A stretch of 46,706 nucleotides of DNA from Rhodoferax sp. (GTDB lineage: Bacteria > Pseudomonadota > Gammaproteobacteria > Burkholderiales > Burkholderiaceae_C): assembly GCA_011391545.1 (NCBI GenBank), contig JAABQI010000262.1, positions 1 to 46,706 on the forward strand. Direction: 5' to 3'. This document shows positions 32,091-42,795 of this stretch, piece after piece. A program made the position numbers and the translations under genes. Positions within the stretch are counted from its first letter, which is position 1, and each line of letters opens with the position of its first letter. The notes beneath the pieces were generated by a model. The model ran no database searches and had not been told where the DNA came from. It saw only the letters and a list, made by a program, of their open reading frames with translations.

Positions 32091-33554
32091 ATGCGCCCGG
32101 TCAACTTCGCACACCAGCAAGCGCTGCATGACTTGGCGGCGACGCGGCTACTTGAGGACCGCTTGCAGCAAGCCCTGCCTGAACACACCCTGATGGCGCG
32201 CGCCGGCCTGGCCGTGGCCAGGCTGGCACTGGCCATCGCCCCCCACGCCCAACGCATCTGGATTGCGGCCGGCCCGGGCAACAATGGGGGCGACGGCATC
32301 GAGGCCGCCCTGCATTTGAGACGCTGGGGCAAGCAACCCCTGGTGAGCTGGCTGGGCACGCCCGAGCAGGCGCCAGCCGACACACGCCTCGCCCGTCAAA
32401 ACGCCCTTGAAGCGGGTGTGCCATTTGTCGCTGGTCCGCCTGCGCAATTCGACTTGTGCATCGATGCCCTGCTGGGTATCGGCTCGCAAGCGCGCGAGCC
32501 TGCCCGCTTGATGGCTGACTGGATTCATCAGATCAACACTTGCGGTGCGCCCGTGCTGGCGGTGGATGTGCCCAGCGGCTTGCAGGCCGATACCGGAGCT
32601 TCCAGCACGTGCCATGTCAAAGCCAGCCACACCCTGAGCCTGTTGACACTCAAGCCCGGCCTGTTCACCGCACAGGGCCGCGACCTGGCCGGAAGCGTCT
32701 GGCTGGACGACCTGCAACAGGATCAGACCAACCCGAGCGCCCCGCCACCCTTGCCGCCCAGCGCCTGGCTGGCAGGCAGACCACTGGCCACGAGCCGCGC
32801 CCATGCCAGCCATAAGGGCAGTTTTGGGGATGTGATCGTGGTCGGCGGCGCAAGGGGCATGACCGGTGCTGCGCTGCTGGCGGCCTCCGCCGCGCTGCAC
32901 GGTGGCGCCGGGCGGGTGTTTGTCAGTCTGTTGGACGACCAGCCCTTGCGACTCGACACCACGCAGCCTGACCTGATGTTCAGGGATCTGGACACCCTGC
33001 CACTGGATTTGATGAGCGTGGTGTGCGGCTGCGGTGGCGGCACTGAGGTTGCAGCCCATCTGCCGGTACTTTTAAAGTCTGCCAAACAGCTGGTGATTGA
33101 CGCCGACGGCCTCAATGCCATCGCCCAATCCGCCTCGCTGCAAGCCCTGCTGGGCGAGCGTGGGCGGCAGCAGCGCGCCACCATCCTGACCCCGCACCCG
33201 CTGGAAGCGGCCAGGCTGCTGGCTTGCAGCGCAGCTGACATTCAAGCGAATCGCATGGCAGCGGCGCAACAACTGGCCCGGCGTTTCGGCTGCACCGTGG
33301 TGCTCAAGGGTTCCGGCACACTGATCGCCCAAGCCAACGCGGTACCGGTCATCAACCCAACCGGCAATGCCAGACTGGCCACGGGCGGCACGGGGGATGT
33401 GCTGGCGGGTTTGATCGGTGCGCGCCTGGCTGCTGGCCTCGATACCTTCGATGCCGCCTGCCAGGCCGTGTACCAGCATGGCTGGTTGGCAGACCACTGG
33501 CCGCAAGACCAGGCGCTGACGGCCTCGCGACTGGCCCATGCGCTGGCGGCGTGA
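32091..33554 (+). CDS. nnr: Bifunctional NAD(P)H-hydrate epimerase / ADP-dependent dehydratase
   Basis: A repair enzyme for damaged NAD(P)H, 487 residues. The N-terminal YjeF epimerase half carries WIAAGPGNNGGDGIEAALHL and a later AVDVPSGLQAD. The C-terminal kinase-like dehydratase half carries HKGSFGDVIVVGG, DADGLNAIA and NARLATGGTGDVLAG. Both active regions look intact. The start at the ATG 32091 (MRPVNFAHQQ) is preferred to a TTG four codons upstream. It follows the MBL-fold gene by 21 bases on the same strand. Confidence 0.92.
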   Translation: MRPVNFAHQQALHDLAATRLLEDRLQQALPEHTLMARAGLAVARLALAIAPHAQRIWIAAGPGNNGGDGIEAALHLRRWGKQPLVSWLGTPEQAPADTRLARQNALEAGVPFVAGPPAQFDLCIDALLGIGSQAREPARLMADWIHQINTCGAPVLAVDVPSGLQADTGASSTCHVKASHTLSLLTLKPGLFTAQGRDLAGSVWLDDLQQDQTNPSAPPPLPPSAWLAGRPLATSRAHASHKGSFGDVIVVGGARGMTGAALLAASAALHGGAGRVFVSLLDDQPLRLDTTQPDLMFRDLDTLPLDLMSVVCGCGGGTEVAAHLPVLLKSAKQLVIDADGLNAIAQSASLQALLGERGRQQRATILTPHPLEAARLLACSAADIQANRMAAAQQLARRFGCTVVLKGSGTLIAQANAVPVINPTGNARLATGGTGDVLAGLIGARLAAGLDTFDAACQAVYQHGWLADHWPQDQALTASRLAHALAA

Positions 33555-33565
33555 GCGCGACTTTT

Positions 33566-34324
33566 TTAGCCGCGCCCGGCAAACGGCATGTTGGTGGCCA
33601 TCACGGTGTGGAACATGACATTGGCCTGCAAGGGCAAGTTGGCCATGTAAAGCACCGATTGACCCACAATCGCCACGTCCATGACCGGCTCAACGGCCAG
33701 CGTGCCGTTGGCCTGCAAAATACCCGTCTGCATGCGTTGCGTCATTTCGGTGGCGGCGTTGCCAATGTCAATTTGGCCCACGGCAATGCTGTACTTGCGA
33801 CCATCGAGCGAGGCAGTTTTGGTCAGGCCCGACACGCCATGCTTGGTGGCGGTGTAGGCAATGGAATTCGGGCGCGGTGTGGTGGCTGAAATCGAGCCGT
33901 TGTTGATGATGCGCCCGCCCATCGGGGTTTGCGCCTTCATGACCCGAAAGGCTTGGCGCAGGCACAAGAACATGCCGGTCAGGTTGACATCGACCACTTT
34001 TTGCCAATCGGCCAGAGACAGGTCTTCCAGCAGCACACCGGGTGGCGCACTGGTGCCGGCGTTGTTGAACAGCACGTCGAGACGGCCAAAGTGCTGCACG
34101 GTGGCATCGAACAGTGCCACCACCGAGGCCTCTTGCGCGACGTCGGCAGGCACGGCCAGCGCGCGTTCACCAGCGCCCGACAAGGCCACCACATCCAGCA
34201 GAGGCTGCAAGCGCCTCCCCGCCAGCACCACCTGCCAGCCACCAGCCAGCAAGGCCAGCGCCGCCGCTTTGCCGATACCCGTACCAGCGCCTGTGACCAG
34301 CGCAACCTTGTTTGTTTTTGTCAT
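33566..34324 (-). CDS. Short-chain dehydrogenase/reductase (SDR)
   Basis: A classical SDR of 252 residues. The cofactor site is [10 protein letters not shown] at 10-19, NNAGT appears near residue 90, and the catalytic Ser-Tyr-Lys set is in the NGSISATT and YTATKHGV segments. The start [10 protein letters not shown] is chosen because the fold begins there; an upstream open extension of the frame overlaps RNase R and is not supported. The ribosome site is weak. The substrate cannot be told. It lies 25 bases after the rnr stop and may be transcribed with it. Confidence 0.87.
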   Translation of the reverse strand: MTKTNKVALVTGAGTGIGKAAALALLAGGWQVVLAGRRLQPLLDVVALSGAGERALAVPADVAQEASVVALFDATVQHFGRLDVLFNNAGTSAPPGVLLEDLSLADWQKVVDVNLTGMFLCLRQAFRVMKAQTPMGGRIINNGSISATTPRPNSIAYTATKHGVSGLTKTASLDGRKYSIAVGQIDIGNAATEMTQRMQTGILQANGTLAVEPVMDVAIVGQSVLYMANLPLQANVMFHTVMATNMPFAGRG

Positions 34325-34349
34325 GATTTTCAAGTGATTCACGTTGTTC

Positions 34350-36620
34350 TCAACTGCGACGACGAGGTTTGCGCGCCTTGTCCTTGGCTTTGGCAGGCGA
34401 AGCCGTTTTGGCGCCGCCCGAGCGCTTGGCCGCACCTGCACGCGGCAACGGCTCGGTAAGGCTGCGGCTGCGCCGACCGACACTGGCCACGCTGGCATCG
34501 TCAGCGAACAATTTACGGTCGATGCCCTCATAGGCCAACTCGCGCTCCTTGGACGCACGGGGCAGCAAGCCATCGTTCTCGGCGAGCAGGCGGAAATCAA
34601 TGCGCCTGCCATCCAGATCGACCCGGCTCACCTGCACCCGAACCCGCGTGCCCAGCGCATAACGCATGCCGGTGCGCTCGCCGCGCAACTCCTGGCGCGC
34701 TTCATCAAAACGGTAGTACTCGCCACCGAGTTCGGTGATGTGCACCAGGCCCTCGACGTACATGGCGTCGAGCGTGACGAAAATGCCGAAACTGGTCACT
34801 GCGCTGACGACGCCGGCAAATTCTTCACCGAGGTGATCGCGCATGTACTTGCACTTGAGCCAGGCCTCCACGTCGCGGCTGGCTTCATCGGCGCGGCGCT
34901 CGTTGGCGCTGCAATGCAGGCCGGCGGCTTGCCAAGCCTGCATGTCGGCACTGAGCTTGCGCGGTTTTTGAGCAGGCTCCTTGACGCGCGAAGCCAGATT
35001 TTTCTCCAGCCGTTTGGACAACTTGGCGTGCTGTTCGCCCGGTGTCGGCAAAATGGGCAACTGGTACTTGCTCTTGAGCAAAACCGCCTTGATGACCCGG
35101 TGCACCAGCAGATCGGGGTAGCGCCGGATCGGGCTGGTGAAGTGGGTATAGGCCTCAAAGGCCAGGCCAAAGTGGCCGCTGTTTTCGGGCGTGTAAATGG
35201 CTTGCTGCATGGATCGCAGCAGCATGGTCTGGATTTGCTGCGAGTCAGGCCGGTCCTTGGTGGCCTTGGCGATGGCCTGGAATTCAGCAGGGGAAGGGTC
35301 GTCACTGACGCTCAAACCAACCCCGATGATTTTCAGAAAATTACGCAACAGTTCTATTTTTTCAGGCGTCGGGCCTTCATGCACCCGGTACAAACCAACG
35401 TGCTTGCTTTGCGCAATGAAGTCGGCACTGCAGACGTTGGCCGCCAGCATGGCCTCTTCAATGAGCTTGTGCGCGTCGTTGCGCGTGCGCGGCACGATTT
35501 TCTCGATGTGGCCCGCCTCGTCGCAGACAATTTGCGTTTCCACGGTTTCAAAATCAACCGCACCGCGGCGCTCGCGCGACTTGAGCAGGGCACGGTAAAC
35601 GTCATGCAGGTTCATCAAATCGGTGATGCGCTCCGGGCGCCTGGCCGCCTCGGGGCCGCGGGTGTTGGCCAGAATGGCGGCCACCTCGGTGTAGGTAAAG
35701 CGCGCATGGCTCCACATCACGGCCGGGTAAAACTGGTAGGCTGTGACATCGCCGTCCTCGCTGACCAGCATGTCGCAGACCATGCACAGGCGCTCGACCT
35801 CGGGGTTCAGGGAACACAAACCGTTGGACAGTTTTTCAGGCAGCATCGGAATGACGCGGCGCGGGAAATAGACGCTGGTGGCGCGCTCGTAGGCGTCCAC
35901 ATCGATCGCGGAACCATTCTCCACATAGTGGCTGACATCGGCAATGGCCACCAGCAAACGCCAGCCTGCCACCGCCGACTTGCCGCGGCCAATCCTGGCG
36001 GGTTCGCAATAGACGGCATCATCAAAGTCGCGTGCGTCTTCGCCGTCAATGGTGACCAGCGGAACATCGGTCAGATCGACACGCTGGTTTTTGTCCTGCG
36101 GGCGCACCGTGTCGGGCAAGGTCCGGGCCAACGCAATGCAGGCGTCAGAGAACTCATGCGGCACATCGTACTTGCGCACCGCAATTTCAATCTCCATGCC
36201 GGGGTCATCCATCTCGCCCAGCACTTCCTTGATGCGACCCACCGGCTGGCCGAACAGCGCCGGCGGCTCGGTCAACTCGACCACTACCACCTGGCCCACC
36301 TTGGCCAAACCGGTGGCGGCTTTGGGGATCATGACATCCTGGCCATAACGCTTGTCTTCAGGCGCCACGATCCAGATGCCGCTCTCGCACAACAGACGGC
36401 CAATGATGACCTGGGTGCTGCGCTCCACAATCTCGACCACGCGCCCTTCGGGCCGGCCTTTGCGGTCGCTGCGCACAATGCGCACCTTGACGCGGTCCTT
36501 GTGCAGCACGGCGCGCATCTCGTTGGGTGGCAGGTAAATATCGGCCTCGCCATCATCCCGTGTCACAAAGCCGTGACCATCGCGATGCCCTTGGACTATT
36601 CCTTCAACTTCTTCCAGCAA
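34350..36620 (-). CDS. rnr: Ribonuclease R
   Basis: A 3'-5' exoribonuclease of the RNase II/R family, about 756 residues. Cold-shock domains come first ([25 protein letters not shown] read in parts), then the RNB catalytic domain with [14 protein letters not shown] and its metal-binding aspartates. An S1 domain follows ([18 protein letters not shown]), and a Lys/Arg-rich tail ends the protein, as in RNase R. No ATG lies at the natural N terminus. The TTG at 36620 is my choice; an ATG at 36698 falls inside the antisense of the tRNA-Leu gene. A start at a rarer codon near 36647 is also conceivable. Confidence 0.9.
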   Translation of the reverse strand: MLEEVEGIVQGHRDGHGFVTRDDGEADIYLPPNEMRAVLHKDRVKVRIVRSDRKGRPEGRVVEIVERSTQVIIGRLLCESGIWIVAPEDKRYGQDVMIPKAATGLAKVGQVVVVELTEPPALFGQPVGRIKEVLGEMDDPGMEIEIAVRKYDVPHEFSDACIALARTLPDTVRPQDKNQRVDLTDVPLVTIDGEDARDFDDAVYCEPARIGRGKSAVAGWRLLVAIADVSHYVENGSAIDVDAYERATSVYFPRRVIPMLPEKLSNGLCSLNPEVERLCMVCDMLVSEDGDVTAYQFYPAVMWSHARFTYTEVAAILANTRGPEAARRPERITDLMNLHDVYRALLKSRERRGAVDFETVETQIVCDEAGHIEKIVPRTRNDAHKLIEEAMLAANVCSADFIAQSKHVGLYRVHEGPTPEKIELLRNFLKIIGVGLSVSDDPSPAEFQAIAKATKDRPDSQQIQTMLLRSMQQAIYTPENSGHFGLAFEAYTHFTSPIRRYPDLLVHRVIKAVLLKSKYQLPILPTPGEQHAKLSKRLEKNLASRVKEPAQKPRKLSADMQAWQAAGLHCSANERRADEASRDVEAWLKCKYMRDHLGEEFAGVVSAVTSFGIFVTLDAMYVEGLVHITELGGEYYRFDEARQELRGERTGMRYALGTRVRVQVSRVDLDGRRIDFRLLAENDGLLPRASKERELAYEGIDRKLFADDASVASVGRRSRSLTEPLPRAGAAKRSGGAKTASPAKAKDKARKPRRRS

Positions 36621-36670
36621 TGCGCTGGTTTGCTTGGTATTTTTGATACAATGCCTTTCTTTCCTGAAAT

Positions 36671-36755
<85 letters not shown>

Positions 36756-36810
36756 ATATAAATGAATTCCGGTTCATTTTGATGAAAGAAACCGGACGTT
36801 TTGAATAAAA

Positions 36811-36844
36811 AGCCGTTGCGAAGATTCTCTTCTTTGCAACGGCT
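36811..36844. terminator. Bidirectional rho-independent terminator between tRNA-Leu and rimO
   Basis: A 9-bp perfect stem AGCCGTTGC/GCAACGGCT, extended inward by further pairs, has T runs in both directions (TTTTTT on plus, TTTTATT on minus). It can end both the tRNA transcript and the long minus-strand run ending in rimO. Confidence 0.88.
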
Positions 36845-36881
36845 TTTTTGTTGCTTGCGACGGCCATTTTAACCGGGGTCG

Positions 36882-38276
36882 TCAAAATGGCTGGGCAATC
36901 AGGTCGTGGCCCTGCGCCGCGACGATTCGCGCCTTGGTGAATTCGCCCACGCGCAGGGTTTTGCTGATCTTCTCCGGCGGCAGCAGCTTGACCAGGCCAT
37001 CGATCTCCGGCGCATCGGCATAAGAGCGCCCGACGCCGCCTTTTTTTCCCTGCCCAGGCGCCGAGTCCACCAGAATCTGCATTGTGGCACCGACCCGCTT
37101 TTGCAGTTTGGCCGCAGAAACGGCCTCGGCCACCGCCATAAAGCGGGCGCGGCGTTCCTCGCGCAGCGCCTCGGGCAGCATGCCGCCAATGTCATTGGCG
37201 GCAGCGCCTGCCACCGGGCTATAGGCAAAACACCCGGTCCGGTCAATTTGCGCCTCGCGTATAAAGTCAAGCAGATGTTCGAACTCTGCTTCGGTTTCGC
37301 CCGGAAAACCTGCAATGAAAGTACTGCGCACCACGATGTCCGGGCAGGCCTCGCGCCAGCGCAGCAGCCTTTCCATGTTTTTCTCACCACTGGCAGGGCG
37401 TTTCATGCGCTTGAGCACATCGGGGTGGCTGTGCTGGAACGGCACATCCAGATAGGGCAGGATAAGCCCGGATGCCATCAGCGGCAGGATGTCATCCACG
37501 CTGGGGTACGGGTAGACGTAGTGCAAGCGCACCCAGGCGCCATGCACTTGCGCCATTTCGCCCAAGGCCTGGGCCAGTTCGAACAAACGCGTTTTGATGG
37601 GCTTGCCATTCCAGAAACCCATGCGGTATTTCACATCGACGCCGTAGGCCGAGGTGTCCTGGCTGATCACCAGCAATTCCTTAACACCGCCCGCGAACAG
37701 CGCCTGCGCTTCGTTGAGCACATCGCCAATCGGTCGCGACACCAGATCGCCGCGCATCGACGGAATGATGCAAAAGGTGCAGCGGTGGTTGCAGCCTTCG
37801 CTGATCTTGAGGTAGGCGTAATGCCGCGGCGTGAGCTTGATGCCAGCCACACCGAAGGCATTGGGCACCAGATCGATGAAGGGATCGTGCGGCTTGGGCA
37901 GGTTGGCGTGCACCGCGTCCATCACCTCCTGGGTGGCCTGCGGACCTGTCACGGCCAGCACGCTGGGGTGCATTTGGCGCACCAGGTTGCCGCCGCCCTC
38001 GCCCGTTTTGGCGCCCAGGCAGCCTGTCACGATCACCTTGCCGTTCTCGGCCAGCGCTTCGCCAATGGTGTCGAGGCTTTCCTTGACGGCATCGTCAATA
38101 AAGCCGCAGGTGTTGACGATGACCAGGTCGGCACCCTCGAACGTTTTGGAGGTTTGATAGCCCTCGGCGCTAAGCTGCGTCAGGATCAGTTCGGAGTCGG
38201 TCAGCGCCTTGGGGCAGCCCAAGCTGACAAAGCCAACTTTCGGCGCTCTCGCAGCCGGCGTGATGGAAGCATTCAT
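36882..38276 (-). CDS. rimO: Ribosomal protein S12 methylthiotransferase
   Basis: Radical SAM enzyme that adds a methylthio group to an aspartate of ribosomal protein S12, 464 residues. The N-terminal UPF0004 domain begins [17 protein letters not shown] and holds its own cluster cysteines ([15 protein letters not shown]). The radical SAM motif is [17 protein letters not shown] domain closes the protein. The [12 protein letters not shown] block separates RimO from MiaB. It is the last gene of the minus-strand run, 8 bases after phaR, and ends before a strong terminator. Confidence 0.95.
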   Translation of the reverse strand: MNASITPAARAPKVGFVSLGCPKALTDSELILTQLSAEGYQTSKTFEGADLVIVNTCGFIDDAVKESLDTIGEALAENGKVIVTGCLGAKTGEGGGNLVRQMHPSVLAVTGPQATQEVMDAVHANLPKPHDPFIDLVPNAFGVAGIKLTPRHYAYLKISEGCNHRCTFCIIPSMRGDLVSRPIGDVLNEAQALFAGGVKELLVISQDTSAYGVDVKYRMGFWNGKPIKTRLFELAQALGEMAQVHGAWVRLHYVYPYPSVDDILPLMASGLILPYLDVPFQHSHPDVLKRMKRPASGEKNMERLLRWREACPDIVVRSTFIAGFPGETEAEFEHLLDFIREAQIDRTGCFAYSPVAGAAANDIGGMLPEALREERRARFMAVAEAVSAAKLQKRVGATMQILVDSAPGQGKKGGVGRSYADAPEIDGLVKLLPPEKISKTLRVGEFTKARIVAAQGHDLIAQPF

Positions 38277-38284
38277 TCAGAAAT

Positions 38285-38833
38285 TCAACCTTTTTTGGGG
38301 GGCGTATTGTTGATGCCAAAGGCGCCCAACATTTGCCCGGCCTGCTTTTGCATCTGCTCCTGCATTTGCGCCAACCAGGACTTGGATTGTTCCAGGCTAC
38401 CGCCCAGCATGGCCTGCATCGCCGGCGGCTGCAGGGTGGTGTACTGTTTCCACATCTCGGGCGTGAAGCCCTTGGTTTGCTCGGCAAACCGGGTTTGGGT
38501 GTCGATCAGGGTCTGGATGTTTTTCTCCAGATAACCCCCCAAAAAACCCTGCATGGCGTGGCCGTAAAAACGGATAAGACTTTCCAGCACCGGCGCCGTG
38601 AACATGGGCGAGCCACTGGTCTCGGCTTCCAGAATGATTTGCAGCAGAATGCTGCGCGTCAGGTTTTCCCCGGTCTTGGCGTCCACCACTTCGAAAGGCT
38701 CGCTTTGCATCACCAGGTCTTTCACTTCCGACAAGGTGATGTAGGTGGACGTCCTGGTGTCGTAGAGACGGCGATTGGGATACTTCTTGATAACGCGGTG
38801 AGCCGCTTGCGTCTCGGGGGTCTTGTCTTGCAT
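38285..38833 (-). CDS. phaR: Polyhydroxyalkanoate synthesis repressor PhaR
   Basis: A 182-residue regulator that binds DNA and PHA granules. The DNA-binding domain contains VIKKYPNRRLYDTRTS and the neighbouring LSEVKDLVMQSEPF. The C-terminal half is rich in Gln and Met, with a run of amphipathic helices typical of granule binding. The ATG at 38833 is used rather than a TTG three codons upstream. It lies between moaE and rimO on the same strand with short gaps, so it may be part of that transcript. Its presence implies the cell makes PHA. Confidence 0.92.
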   Translation of the reverse strand: MQDKTPETQAAHRVIKKYPNRRLYDTRTSTYITLSEVKDLVMQSEPFEVVDAKTGENLTRSILLQIILEAETSGSPMFTAPVLESLIRFYGHAMQGFLGGYLEKNIQTLIDTQTRFAEQTKGFTPEMWKQYTTLQPPAMQAMLGGSLEQSKSWLAQMQEQMQKQAGQMLGAFGINNTPPKKG

Positions 38834-38851
38834 GTCAATCAATGGTTGGGC

Positions 38852-39349
38852 TTATAAGCTCGTATTTTCAAGGGCAATGCCCCATTTGGCCAGCGCCGCG
38901 TCATCACTGACACGGGCATCTACCCAGCGTGCGCCTGTCGACGTCTGTTCTTTTTTCCAGAAGGGCGCCTGCGTCTTGAGGTAATCCATCAAAAACTCGC
39001 AGGCCTGAAAACTCTCGCCCCGGTGCTTTGAGGTGACCGCCACCATGACGATTTGATCCAGCGGTCGGAGCAGCCCGACACGGTGGATGACGCGGGCGCC
39101 AAAAATGTCAAAGCGCTGCTGTGCCGCGTCGATCATGGCCTCGATCGACTTCTCGGTCATGCCCGGGTAGTGCTCCAGTTCCATGCTGGCAATGGCGCCT
39201 GGCTCGTCCGCGGTGCGGTCGCGCACGGTGCCGATGAAGCTGCAAACGGCACCCACGCGCGGATCTTGCGCACGCAAAGCCGCGACTTCAGCGCTCAGGT
39301 CGAAGTCGGCCGTCTGGATGGAAACCCGGGGCGTGCTGGTATTCTGCAT
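38852..39349 (-). CDS. moaE: Molybdopterin synthase catalytic subunit
   Basis: Large subunit of molybdopterin synthase, 165 residues, which converts cyclic pyranopterin monophosphate to molybdopterin with sulfur from MoaD. MoaE landmarks are VCSFIGTVRD, LEHYPGMTEKSIEAM, SKHRGESFQACEFLMDYLK and PFWKKE, the last holding the active-site lysines. It starts 4 bases after the moaD stop. It is needed for any molybdopterin enzyme, including the Arr/Arx-like one in this window. Confidence 0.94.
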   Translation of the reverse strand: MQNTSTPRVSIQTADFDLSAEVAALRAQDPRVGAVCSFIGTVRDRTADEPGAIASMELEHYPGMTEKSIEAMIDAAQQRFDIFGARVIHRVGLLRPLDQIVMVAVTSKHRGESFQACEFLMDYLKTQAPFWKKEQTSTGARWVDARVSDDAALAKWGIALENTSL

Positions 39350-39353
39350 GAAC

Positions 39354-39605
39354 CTAGCCTCCGGTCACAGGCGGGAAAAATGCCACTTCGGCGCCCTCCC
39401 CCAGGACCACACTTTCATCACACATGACCTGGTTGAGCGCCATGCGCACCGCCTTGCCGCGCGCCAGACTCTCTTCGTGGCCGCCGCCCAAGGCGATGAG
39501 CTCATCGCGCAGGGCGGCCAGCGACGTTGACTGCGTGTCGCGCTGTTCGCTGCCTGCGCCAATGGTTTCGCGGATGGAGGCGAAATATTTCACCGTGACT
39601 TTCAT
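39354..39605 (-). CDS. moaD: Molybdopterin synthase sulfur carrier subunit
   Basis: An 83-residue ubiquitin-like sulfur carrier. It ends in FFPPVTGG, the Gly-Gly tail that is thiocarboxylated to donate sulfur to molybdopterin. The start MKVTVKYFASIRE is typical. Its ATG overlaps the moeA stop, and moaE follows after 4 bases. Confidence 0.94.
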   Translation of the reverse strand: MKVTVKYFASIRETIGAGSEQRDTQSTSLAALRDELIALGGGHEESLARGKAVRMALNQVMCDESVVLGEGAEVAFFPPVTGG

Positions 39606-40840
39606 GCCAGCAGCTCCGAAAAAGGAATGAAACGGACCACATCACCCGCAGCGATGGTGCCGCCCGGCGGGTTGTCCACCAAACCGTCGCCCCAGACTGC
39701 CGATGTCAAGACACCTGAACTCTGGTTGGCAAACAGATCAAGGCCGCCCGCGGCGTTGCGCCTGACGCGCAGAAATTCCCGACGCCTGTCGGCTCTGGGC
39801 CAATTGAAATTGGCCGCCATGGCGATGGGTTTGACAGCCGGTTCCGAAACCCCCTGCAGCTTCAGCAGAAATGGCCGCACAAGCAGCAAAAAGGTGACAA
39901 AGCTCGACACCGGATTACCCGGCAAGCCGATAAAGTGCGCATTGGCAACGCGGCCATAAGCAAACGGCTTGCCCGGCTTGATGGCAATCTGCCAAAGATC
40001 CAGATGCCCCAGGCTTTGCACCGCGGGCTTGATATGGTCCTCTTCACCCACCGAAACCCCACCGCTGGTCACAATCACATCGTGATGCTCAGCAGCGTCG
40101 CGCAAAGCGTCGATGGTGGCCTGGCGCTGGTCGGGCACGATACCCAGATCGGTCACCTCGCAACCCAGGCGAACCAACAGGGCTTTCAGGAAAAATCGGT
40201 TCGAGTTGTAAATGGCGCCGGGCGGCATGTCCTGCGGTGCCACGGTGCCCGGCATCACCAGCTCGTCGCCGGTTGAAAACAGGGCCACCCTGGGGCGACG
40301 CGCCACGCTCAGCACATCCATGCCAATGCTGGCGGCAAGGCCAAGCTCGGCGGGCGTCAGGCGCGCACCTTTTGCCAGCACGACAGCACCTCGCATGACG
40401 TCTTCGCCAGCGCAGCGTATCCACTGGCCCGCATTGGGCTGTGTCTTGATGCGCACGCTGCCGTCGGCCAGCACATCGCAGTCTTCCTGCATCACCACGG
40501 CATCAGCGCCCGGCGGAATCGGCGCGCCGGTAAAAATACGCGCCACCGTCCTGGGCGCCAGGGGCGTTCCCGCGCTTCCCGCCGGGATTCGCTGCGACAC
40601 GGGCAGCACCTGGGTCAGATCGGTCAAATCAGCGCAACGCAGCGCGTAGCCGTCCATGGAACTGTTATCTTGCGATGGCACTTGCAGTTGAGACACCAGA
40701 TCTTGCGCAAGCACCCGGCCATCGGCATCGAAAGTGGCAACTTGCTCAATTCCATCCAGCACGGTGGCGTGACCCAGCAATTGCGCCAGCGCATCATCGA
40801 GCGGCATCATGGGCTTGGCGCCAGGGCGGGCTGCGGTCAT
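39602..40840 (-). CDS. moeA: Molybdopterin molybdotransferase
   Basis: Inserts molybdate into adenylylated molybdopterin, 412 residues. Typical blocks are SQDNSSMDGYALR, FTGAPIPPGADAVVMQEDC, FSTGDELVMPG, the MoCF-like VTSGGVSVGEEDH, and FIGLPGNPVSSFVTF. It overlaps mobB upstream and moaD downstream by ATGA joints, so four molybdenum cofactor genes are coupled. Confidence 0.95.
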   Translation of the reverse strand: MTAARPGAKPMMPLDDALAQLLGHATVLDGIEQVATFDADGRVLAQDLVSQLQVPSQDNSSMDGYALRCADLTDLTQVLPVSQRIPAGSAGTPLAPRTVARIFTGAPIPPGADAVVMQEDCDVLADGSVRIKTQPNAGQWIRCAGEDVMRGAVVLAKGARLTPAELGLAASIGMDVLSVARRPRVALFSTGDELVMPGTVAPQDMPPGAIYNSNRFFLKALLVRLGCEVTDLGIVPDQRQATIDALRDAAEHHDVIVTSGGVSVGEEDHIKPAVQSLGHLDLWQIAIKPGKPFAYGRVANAHFIGLPGNPVSSFVTFLLLVRPFLLKLQGVSEPAVKPIAMAANFNWPRADRRREFLRVRRNAAGGLDLFANQSSGVLTSAVWGDGLVDNPPGGTIAAGDVVRFIPFSELLA

Positions 40841-41370
40841 GCGTGATTCTCGAAATCGTAGTCAAAGCGCGGTGCTTGTGAAATCAGCCAGTCAACCAGC
40901 GCATCAGGGTCATTGAGATCGAGCACTGGCAACTGTGTGGGCGTGGGCAATTGATCCGGCGAATCGGTCGCGATGGCGGTGATGAAGTCGTCTTGCGGGT
41001 AGCGCGCGGGCTTCTCCGAAGCAGCGCGCCACACTTCTATTTTAAGAAGATCGGAATCCTTGAATCCCTCCACCAGAACCCAATCGACGCCCTCGTACAA
41101 CTCGGCCAAGAGCTGGTGCACGGTGGGCCGTTTGGCCACCTCGAATTCGCGCATCAGGGCCATGCGCTGGTCTGAAGCCACCACCACTTCGAAGGCGCCA
41201 GCCTCACGGTGGCGATAGGTGTCTTTGCCGGCGTGGTCAATGTCAAAACGGTGGTGGGCGTGTTTGACCACCGACACGCGCAGCCCCTTGAGCCGCAGCG
41301 CCGGAATCAGGCGCTCGACCAGCGTGGTCTTGCCCGAACCGGAAAAACCGGCAAAGCCAACCACTTTCAT
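40837..41370 (-). CDS. mobB: Molybdopterin-guanine dinucleotide biosynthesis adaptor protein
   Basis: A GTP-binding P-loop protein that aids formation of the guanine dinucleotide form of the cofactor, 177 residues. Walker A is GFSGSGKTTLVERL; later blocks are DIDHAGKDTYRHREAGA and DWVLVEGFKDSDL. The ATG at 41370 overlaps the thrC stop (ATGA). The bis-MGD cofactor it supports is the form used by DMSO reductase-family enzymes such as the one at 6468-9023. A broken second copy lies at 2020-2405. Confidence 0.93.
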   Translation of the reverse strand: MKVVGFAGFSGSGKTTLVERLIPALRLKGLRVSVVKHAHHRFDIDHAGKDTYRHREAGAFEVVVASDQRMALMREFEVAKRPTVHQLLAELYEGVDWVLVEGFKDSDLLKIEVWRAASEKPARYPQDDFITAIATDSPDQLPTPTQLPVLDLNDPDALVDWLISQAPRFDYDFENHA

Positions 41371-42794
41371 GCGCAATGCCCGGCGATAAAAGTCTTGATG
41401 GCCTGCACATCAGCCGGCATGGTGACGACGCGCTTGGGCAGGGCTTCGATGCCGAGGAATTTTGCCGGACGATCAGGCTCGCGGCCGATCGCTTCAACGA
41501 TGGTTTCAGCAAATTTGATGGGCAACGCGGTTTCCAGCACGATCATGGGCACACCCGCCTGCGCGTGGTCGCGTGCCACCTTGACGCCATCCGCAGTGTG
41601 GGTGTCGATCATCATGCCGTGGCGCGCCCAAGTGTCCTTGATGGTCGCCAAGCGGTCTACATGGGTGCTTTTGCCACTGTCGAAGCCATAGCGCCTGGCG
41701 ACCTCGCTAAAGGCGGGGTGCGCCTCCAGGTCAAAGAAGCCGACACGCCCCAGGGCATCGCCAAAAAGCGACTTGATGCGCGCGCCGTCGCGCCCCAGCA
41801 GATCAAACACAAAGCGTTCGAAGTTGCTCGCCTTGGAGATGTCCATCGACGGACTTGAGGTTTCATGGGTGTCGGCGCTGGCACGAACGCGGTAAACGCC
41901 GGTTTTGAAAAATTCGTCGAGCACGTCGTTTTCGTTGGTGGCCACCACCAGGCGGGCAATGGGCAGGCCCATCATGCGCGCCACATGGCCGGCACAGACA
42001 TTGCCAAAATTGCCGCTGGGCACGGTGAAGCTTACTTTTTGCGTATTGTCTTTTGTCGCCTGGAAATACCCCGCAAAGTAATAAACGACCTGCGCCAGCA
42101 GACGCGCCCAGTTGATCGAATTGACGGTGCCAATCTTGTAGCGACGTTTGAAGTCCAGGTCGTTGCTGACGGCCTTGACCATGTCCTGGCAGTCGTCGAA
42201 AACGCCGTCCACCGCGATGTTGAAGATGTTGTCATCCATCAGGCTGAACATCTGCGCCTGCTGAAACGGGCTCATGCGGCCCTGCGGGCTGGTCATGAAG
42301 ACGCGCACGCCTTTTTTGCCGCGCATGGCGTATTCGGCCGCGCTGCCGGTGTCGCCGCTGGTCGCGCCCAAAATGTTGAGTTCTTCGCCGCGACGTGCCA
42401 GCTCGTATTCAAACAGGTTGCCCAGCAGTTGCATGGCCATGTCCTTGAAGGCCAGCGTCGGGCCGTTGGACAGGGCTTCGAGCCAGATGCCGTTTTCCAG
42501 CGCGCGCAGGGGCACGATCTCCGGGGTGCCAAACACTTCGGTCGTGTAGGTCTTGCGGCACAGGGCCTTCAGGTCAGCCGCGGGAATGTCGTCAATGTAG
42601 AGCGACAACACCTCAAAGGCCAAATCTGCGTAGCCCTGGTTCTGGTAAATGCCGCGCAAGCGGCTTAACGCGACGTTGTCCACCTGCGGGTAGTGTTCTG
42701 GCAGGTACAAGCCACCATCGGGCGCCAGGCCTTCAAGCAGGATGTCGCAAAAATGCTTGGGGCTTTGATCGCCCCGGGTCGAGATGTACTTCAT
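41367..42794 (-). CDS. thrC: Threonine synthase
   Basis: PLP enzyme converting phosphohomoserine to threonine, 475 residues, of the longer class found in Proteobacteria. It starts MKYISTRGDQSPKHFCD. The cofactor lysine is in SNGPTLAFKDMAMQ, and the phosphate-binding region is GATSGDTGSAAE. It follows hom with one base between the genes and overlaps mobB, so threonine and molybdenum cofactor genes share a transcript. Confidence 0.95.
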   Translation of the reverse strand: MKYISTRGDQSPKHFCDILLEGLAPDGGLYLPEHYPQVDNVALSRLRGIYQNQGYADLAFEVLSLYIDDIPAADLKALCRKTYTTEVFGTPEIVPLRALENGIWLEALSNGPTLAFKDMAMQLLGNLFEYELARRGEELNILGATSGDTGSAAEYAMRGKKGVRVFMTSPQGRMSPFQQAQMFSLMDDNIFNIAVDGVFDDCQDMVKAVSNDLDFKRRYKIGTVNSINWARLLAQVVYYFAGYFQATKDNTQKVSFTVPSGNFGNVCAGHVARMMGLPIARLVVATNENDVLDEFFKTGVYRVRASADTHETSSPSMDISKASNFERFVFDLLGRDGARIKSLFGDALGRVGFFDLEAHPAFSEVARRYGFDSGKSTHVDRLATIKDTWARHGMMIDTHTADGVKVARDHAQAGVPMIVLETALPIKFAETIVEAIGREPDRPAKFLGIEALPKRVVTMPADVQAIKTFIAGHCA

Positions 42795-42795
42795 G